NCBI GenBank assembly: GCA_015654725.1 | Contig: JAATGI010000491.1 | Location: 1-13,906 of the forward strand | DNA from: Rhodospirillales bacterium | GTDB taxonomy: Bacteria; Pseudomonadota; Alphaproteobacteria; ATCC43930; CGMCC-115725 | DNA length: 13,906 nucleotides | Direction of reading: 5' to 3' | Shown: in pieces, positions 12,298-13,906 of the stretch | Numbering within the stretch: position 1 is the stretch's first letter | Layout of the letters: every line of letters begins with the position of its first letter | Notes under the pieces: generated by a model | Told to the model about the DNA's origin: nothing | Seen by the model: the letters and a program-made list of their open reading frames with translations, nothing else | Database searches by the model: none | Translations under genes and position numbers: made by a program

Positions 12298-13764
12298 ATG
12301 TTGCGATTTTTCTCACGCCGAATTTGGTGCGCGGCCGCGATCGCGGTCGGCGCGGCGGCGCTTTCGGGCGCGGCGCCGGCGCTGGCCGATCCCGAGACGC
12401 TCGAAGACGCGCTGACCGAATCCTACGCCACCAATCCACAGATTTTGTCGGAACGCGCGCATCTGCGCGCGGTCGATGAAGGGGTGCCGCAGGCGCTCTC
12501 CAATTGGCGGCCCACGGTCACATTCTCCGGCTCGGCGGGAGTCAACGAGACCGTCAATCATCCCGCGGTTCCGGCGATACCGCTCGCTTTGTGTCCCGGG
12601 TCGGGGCCGGGTTGCCCGACGTTGGCTCAGTTCGTCGAGCCGTCGCAATTTCCGCCCGATCAGACGTTGTTTCCGCATCTGATGGATCTGAACGTGACGC
12701 AGCCGCTCTATCGCGGCGGCCGCACCGTGGCGCAGACCTCGGAAGCGGAAAAGACGATCGAGGCCGAGCGCGCGCGTCTGATCGAGACCGAGGAGACCGT
12801 CTTTCTCGCCGTCGCCCAAGCCTATCTCGATGTCGTGCGCGACCAGGCGACGCTCGATCTTTCCGTCAACAACGAGCAATTGCTCGCCAAGCAGTTGGAA
12901 TCGACGCAAGAGCAGTTCCGCGTCGGCACGCTGACGCGCACCGACACCGCCCAGGCCGAGGCCTCGCTCGCTTCCGCGGTGGCGGCGCGTCATTTCGCCG
13001 AAGGCAATCTGCAAATCAGCCGCGCCAATTACGAGCGCGCGGTCGGCCATCTGCCGCCGAAGCTCGAGCCCGCCACGTTGCGCCCGGTGTTGCCGGCCAC
13101 GCGCGAGGAGGCGTTGTCGCTCGCCGCCAACAAGAATCCGAACGTGATCGCGGCGCTGCTCACCGAGGATGCCGGCTACGACGCGGTCAAGGTGATCCGG
13201 GGCCAATTGTTGCCGACGGTATCCCTGGTCGGCGATTACGAGCGGCTCGACGAAGTGGAGCTCCATGGTCTCGAACAAGTTGTCACCAGCGGCGTCGTGC
13301 GCATGACGATGCCGCTCTATGAAGGCGGCGCGGTCTATTCCGAGACGCGACAGGCGGAGCAAACCGTCGGCCAGCTCAAGGGCCAGACCGACGATGCGCG
13401 CCGCGCCGCGGTGCAAAGCGCCACCCAGGCCTGGGAGAGCATCGTCTCCGACCGCGCCCAGCGCGACGCGCTGATCGAGAACGTGAAGGCGGCCGAGGTC
13501 GCGTTCGAGGGCACGCAGCAAGAACAGCGCGTCGGCACCCGCACCATCCTCGATGTGCTCATCACCGAGCAGAATCTGTTCCAGGCGCGGGTCAATCTGG
13601 TCTCGACCCAGCACGACCTCGCCGTCGCCGAATTCAACCTGGCAAGCCAGATCGGCCGGCTCACGGCCGGGGATTTGAAGCTTAAGGTCAAGCTCTACGA
13701 CGCCGAAACGCACTATCAGGACGTGCGCGATAAATTATTCGGCTTCGACCCGGGCGGGCAATAG
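12298..13764 (+). CDS. tolC: TolC-family outer-membrane efflux/secretion channel
   Basis: This 488-aa protein begins with a signal peptide (positive MLRFFSRR, hydrophobic core, ALA cleavage site near residue 30). The mature part has the two-fold internal repeat of TolC: beta segment plus helix with QPLYRGGRTVAQTSEAE (135-151) echoes MPLYEGGAVYSETRQAE (338-354), and EQFRVGTLTRTD (205-216) echoes EQRVGTRTILDV (409-420). TolC trimers form a beta-barrel in the outer membrane and a long helical tunnel through the periplasm, serving RND pumps and type I secretion. Residues 88-124 form a Pro/Gly-rich insertion in the first extracellular loop with two cysteines (C99, C106), which could form a disulphide. 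The ATG lacks a clear Shine-Dalgarno sequence; the start is chosen because it gives a complete signal peptide. No pump gene is nearby in the window. Confidence 0.93.
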   Translation: MLRFFSRRIWCAAAIAVGAAALSGAAPALADPETLEDALTESYATNPQILSERAHLRAVDEGVPQALSNWRPTVTFSGSAGVNETVNHPAVPAIPLALCPGSGPGCPTLAQFVEPSQFPPDQTLFPHLMDLNVTQPLYRGGRTVAQTSEAEKTIEAERARLIETEETVFLAVAQAYLDVVRDQATLDLSVNNEQLLAKQLESTQEQFRVGTLTRTDTAQAEASLASAVAARHFAEGNLQISRANYERAVGHLPPKLEPATLRPVLPATREEALSLAANKNPNVIAALLTEDAGYDAVKVIRGQLLPTVSLVGDYERLDEVELHGLEQVVTSGVVRMTMPLYEGGAVYSETRQAEQTVGQLKGQTDDARRAAVQSATQAWESIVSDRAQRDALIENVKAAEVAFEGTQQEQRVGTRTILDVLITEQNLFQARVNLVSTQHDLAVAEFNLASQIGRLTAGDLKLKVKLYDAETHYQDVRDKLFGFDPGGQ

Positions 13765-13844
13765 TCCGGCGGCGGCAGCCGCGCCCGACTGGCATTTTTA
13801 TGACATATCCCTTACTCTCGGTTGTTGAAACGGGGGGCGGGCCG

Positions 13845-13906
13845 ATGACGGATACCAATAAGCAAAGCGAACCCTCGATGGAGGAAATTCTCGCCTCCAT
13901 TCGGCG
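13845..13906 (+). CDS. popZ: PopZ/DUF2497-family protein, first 20 residues (truncated by window edge)
   Basis: Translation from the ATG at 13845 gives MTDTNKQSEPSMEEILASIR and then leaves the window. The motif MEEILASIRR near the N-terminus is the signature of the alphaproteobacterial PopZ/DUF2497 family. In Caulobacter, PopZ forms a polar matrix that anchors the chromosome origin and cell-cycle proteins, and this N-terminal helix binds partners. The rest of the protein, including the C-terminal oligomerisation domain, is out of view. The gene lies 80 nt after tolC. The upstream run of G (13832-13837) is the only weak ribosome-binding candidate. Confidence 0.82.
   Translation, partial: MTDTNKQSEPSMEEILASIR

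Noticed and set aside
12313..13713. 466-codon open frame on the minus strand opposite tolC
   Set aside because: It is the antisense shadow of tolC, with low-complexity Arg/Gly/Leu composition, no recognisable motif and no ribosome-binding site.
13765..13844. Terminator after tolC
   Set aside because: A GGCGGC/GCCGC-type stem can be drawn near 13768-13787, but the short T-run (13796-13800) is too far from it to call an intrinsic terminator.

Overview
The window is GC-rich (mid-60s % by eye), densely packed chromosomal DNA from an alphaproteobacterium, probably a Rhodospirillales-type lineage. The assignment rests on a PopZ-type protein start (MEEILASIR) at the right edge, directly downstream of a pcm-like gene and tolC (a typical alphaproteobacterial arrangement), and on codon use. 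Rank below class is inference. Nothing looks like a prophage, a CRISPR array or a large insertion sequence.

Left part (1-2537): a truncated NUDIX hydrolase gene and a PadR-type regulator gene diverge from a short intergenic region carrying two GATATATC palindromes. A short-chain dehydrogenase (SDR) and a 2-oxoglutarate/Fe(II) oxygenase follow. Middle (2540-5143): on the minus strand, an AbrB-type antitoxin, a PIN-domain toxin and a zinc-less quinone oxidoreductase form a tightly coupled three-gene operon. Its putative promoter runs straight into a 10-bp tandem repeat. A second SDR gene, gap-free and about 74% identical in protein to the first, lies on the other side, so the two paralogues bracket the toxin-antitoxin segment. 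A TrpB2-type tryptophan synthase beta chain follows.

The most interesting region is 6599-7119. A single small GIY-YIG nuclease gene (101 aa) fits with 5 nt and 2 nt to spare between two palindromic elements of about 100 bp. Each element consists of two inverted copies of a 27-31 nt sequence. A base differs between the two elements, but inside each element both arms changed together, so each palindrome stays perfectly complementary. The layout looks like a nuclease-plus-repeat cassette, and the right arm of the first element supplies the only Shine-Dalgarno-like sequence for the nuclease gene.

Right part (7181-13906): an ABC-F ATPase is convergent with an Nramp-related metal transporter that lacks the canonical metal-binding motifs. 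tRNA-Asn, an alpha/beta hydrolase and tRNA-Cys follow on the minus strand. A PIMT-like methyltransferase, a TolC-family outer-membrane channel and the start of a popZ-like gene lie on the plus strand. No stretch over 300 bases is without a gene. Functional calls are from reading motifs by eye; no database search was made.
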